Both the position numbers and the translations under genes were made by a program. Below are positions 29,838 to 30,286 of a DNA stretch of 30,286 nt, one piece after another. This stretch comes from an uncultured Aquincola sp. (GTDB taxonomy: Bacteria > Pseudomonadota > Gammaproteobacteria > Burkholderiales > Burkholderiaceae): positions 1 to 30,286 of the forward strand of contig CAKZXL010000499.1 in assembly GCA_937883885.1 (NCBI GenBank), read 5' to 3'. Below the pieces are notes generated by a model, which was not told the DNA's origin, did no database searches, and was given only the letters and a program-made list of their open reading frames with translations. Every line of letters starts with the position of its first letter. Position 1 is the first letter of the stretch.

Positions 29838-30286
29838 ATGCAATATCGTCAATTGGGTCAATCCGGACTGTTGGTATCCGAGTTGTGCTTCGGCACGATG
29901 CCGTTTGGCGCCAAGGGCTATTGGGAAGTGGTCGGCGGCCTGGATCAGGCGGCGGCGCAGCGCCTGGTGGATATCGCCATCGACGGCGGCATCAATTTTT
30001 TTGACACGGCCGATGTCTATTCCCACGGTCAGTCGGAGGAGATTCTCGGCAAAACCTTGCAGGGCAAGCGTGATCAGGTGGTGCTGGCCACCAAGGTGCG
30101 TGGTCGCATGAGTGCCAACATCAACGACGTGGGTCTGAGCCGACACCACATCATTCAAAGCTGCGAGAACAGTCTGAAGCGTCTGGGCACCGACTACATC
30201 GATCTCTACATTGTCCACAGCTTCGATTTCATGACGCCGCTGGAGGAAACCCTCTCGGCGCTCGATGACCTGGTGCGTCAGGGCAA
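29838..30286 (+). CDS. Aldo/keto reductase (partial, runs off right edge)
   Basis: The first 149 residues are visible. They start [20 protein letters not shown], the usual N-terminus of the potassium-channel-beta/YajO/YghZ-like branch. The catalytic tetrad is present: Asp 56 and Tyr 61 in [10 protein letters not shown], Lys 86 in ATKVRG and His 127 in IVHSFD. These enzymes reduce aldehydes or ketones with NADPH. The ATG at 29838 has AAAAGGAG about 9 bp upstream. It is divergent from ohr and may share its control region. The C-terminus lies outside the window. Confidence 0.93.
   Translation, partial: MQYRQLGQSGLLVSELCFGTMPFGAKGYWEVVGGLDQAAAQRLVDIAIDGGINFFDTADVYSHGQSEEILGKTLQGKRDQVVLATKVRGRMSANINDVGLSRHHIIQSCENSLKRLGTDYIDLYIVHSFDFMTPLEETLSALDDLVRQG

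Overview
The window is the right-hand part of a lambda-like prophage (or phage-derived integrative element) and its junction with the host chromosome. The DNA is GC-rich. The host genes at the right edge (Ohr, Cys-glutathione peroxidase, OhrR, aldo/keto reductase) and the DUF2924/serine recombinase/DUF3489 gene set suggest a beta- or gammaproteobacterium. I cannot name the genus.

Layout. (1) 1-5149, minus strand: head-assembly genes in lambda order (small terminase, large terminase, gpW-like joiner, portal, which runs off the left edge), with two small fibre-like genes inserted between terminase and gpW. (2) 5200-7295, plus strand: small genes set against the phage direction. Four transcription units here (DUF6900, DUF3489, two unknowns, the last with a coupled fifth gene) each sit 65-72 bp behind a copy of one conserved bipartite leader element. 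(3) 7255-9902, minus: two paralogous ParB-methyltransferase fusions, one with DPPY and one with SPPY. (4) 9903-10278: a non-coding block with a terminator, GCGAAC repeats and an 11-bp hairpin. (5) 10279-19195, minus: a tightly overlapped early operon with an AlpA-like regulator, two small unknowns, a Sak4-like annealing ATPase, a DUF669-like partner, a DEAD/DEAH helicase, a DUF6511 protein, a Cas4-like nuclease, a Toprim-AAA primase/helicase, a RuvC-like resolvase, a small unknown and a DUF6362-like protein. The start of the RuvC-like gene carries nine copies of AGTTGGC, a candidate replication origin. (6) 19378-24240: two overlapping unknown genes (minus) facing an XRE repressor, an ImmA/IrrE protease and a helical protein (plus), with an 18-bp palindromic operator between them. 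(7) 24366-26867, plus: a fifth copy of the leader element ahead of the DUF2924, serine recombinase and HTH genes. (8) 26883-28244: a TacAT-type toxin-antitoxin pair, hairpin-rich non-coding DNA and a truncated second copy of the HTH gene. (9) 28245 to the end: host peroxide-defence genes.

How it works together. The minus-strand operon would replicate and recombine phage DNA and feed it to the terminase. The serine recombinase module is the only integration enzyme seen. The XRE/ImmA pair looks like a damage-responsive switch that would control itself and the divergent two-gene unit.

The strongest unexplained signals are: (a) the five-copy element GCTTGGCTTC-N9-CAGCGCGTT, with exact internal spacing and near-constant distance to the start codon, tying the small cassette genes to the recombinase module 18 kb away; (b) the AGTTGGC iterons inside the RuvC-like gene; (c) the unrecognised XRE/ImmA-controlled gene pair; and (d) the diverged, truncated HTH gene copy at the element's right margin.
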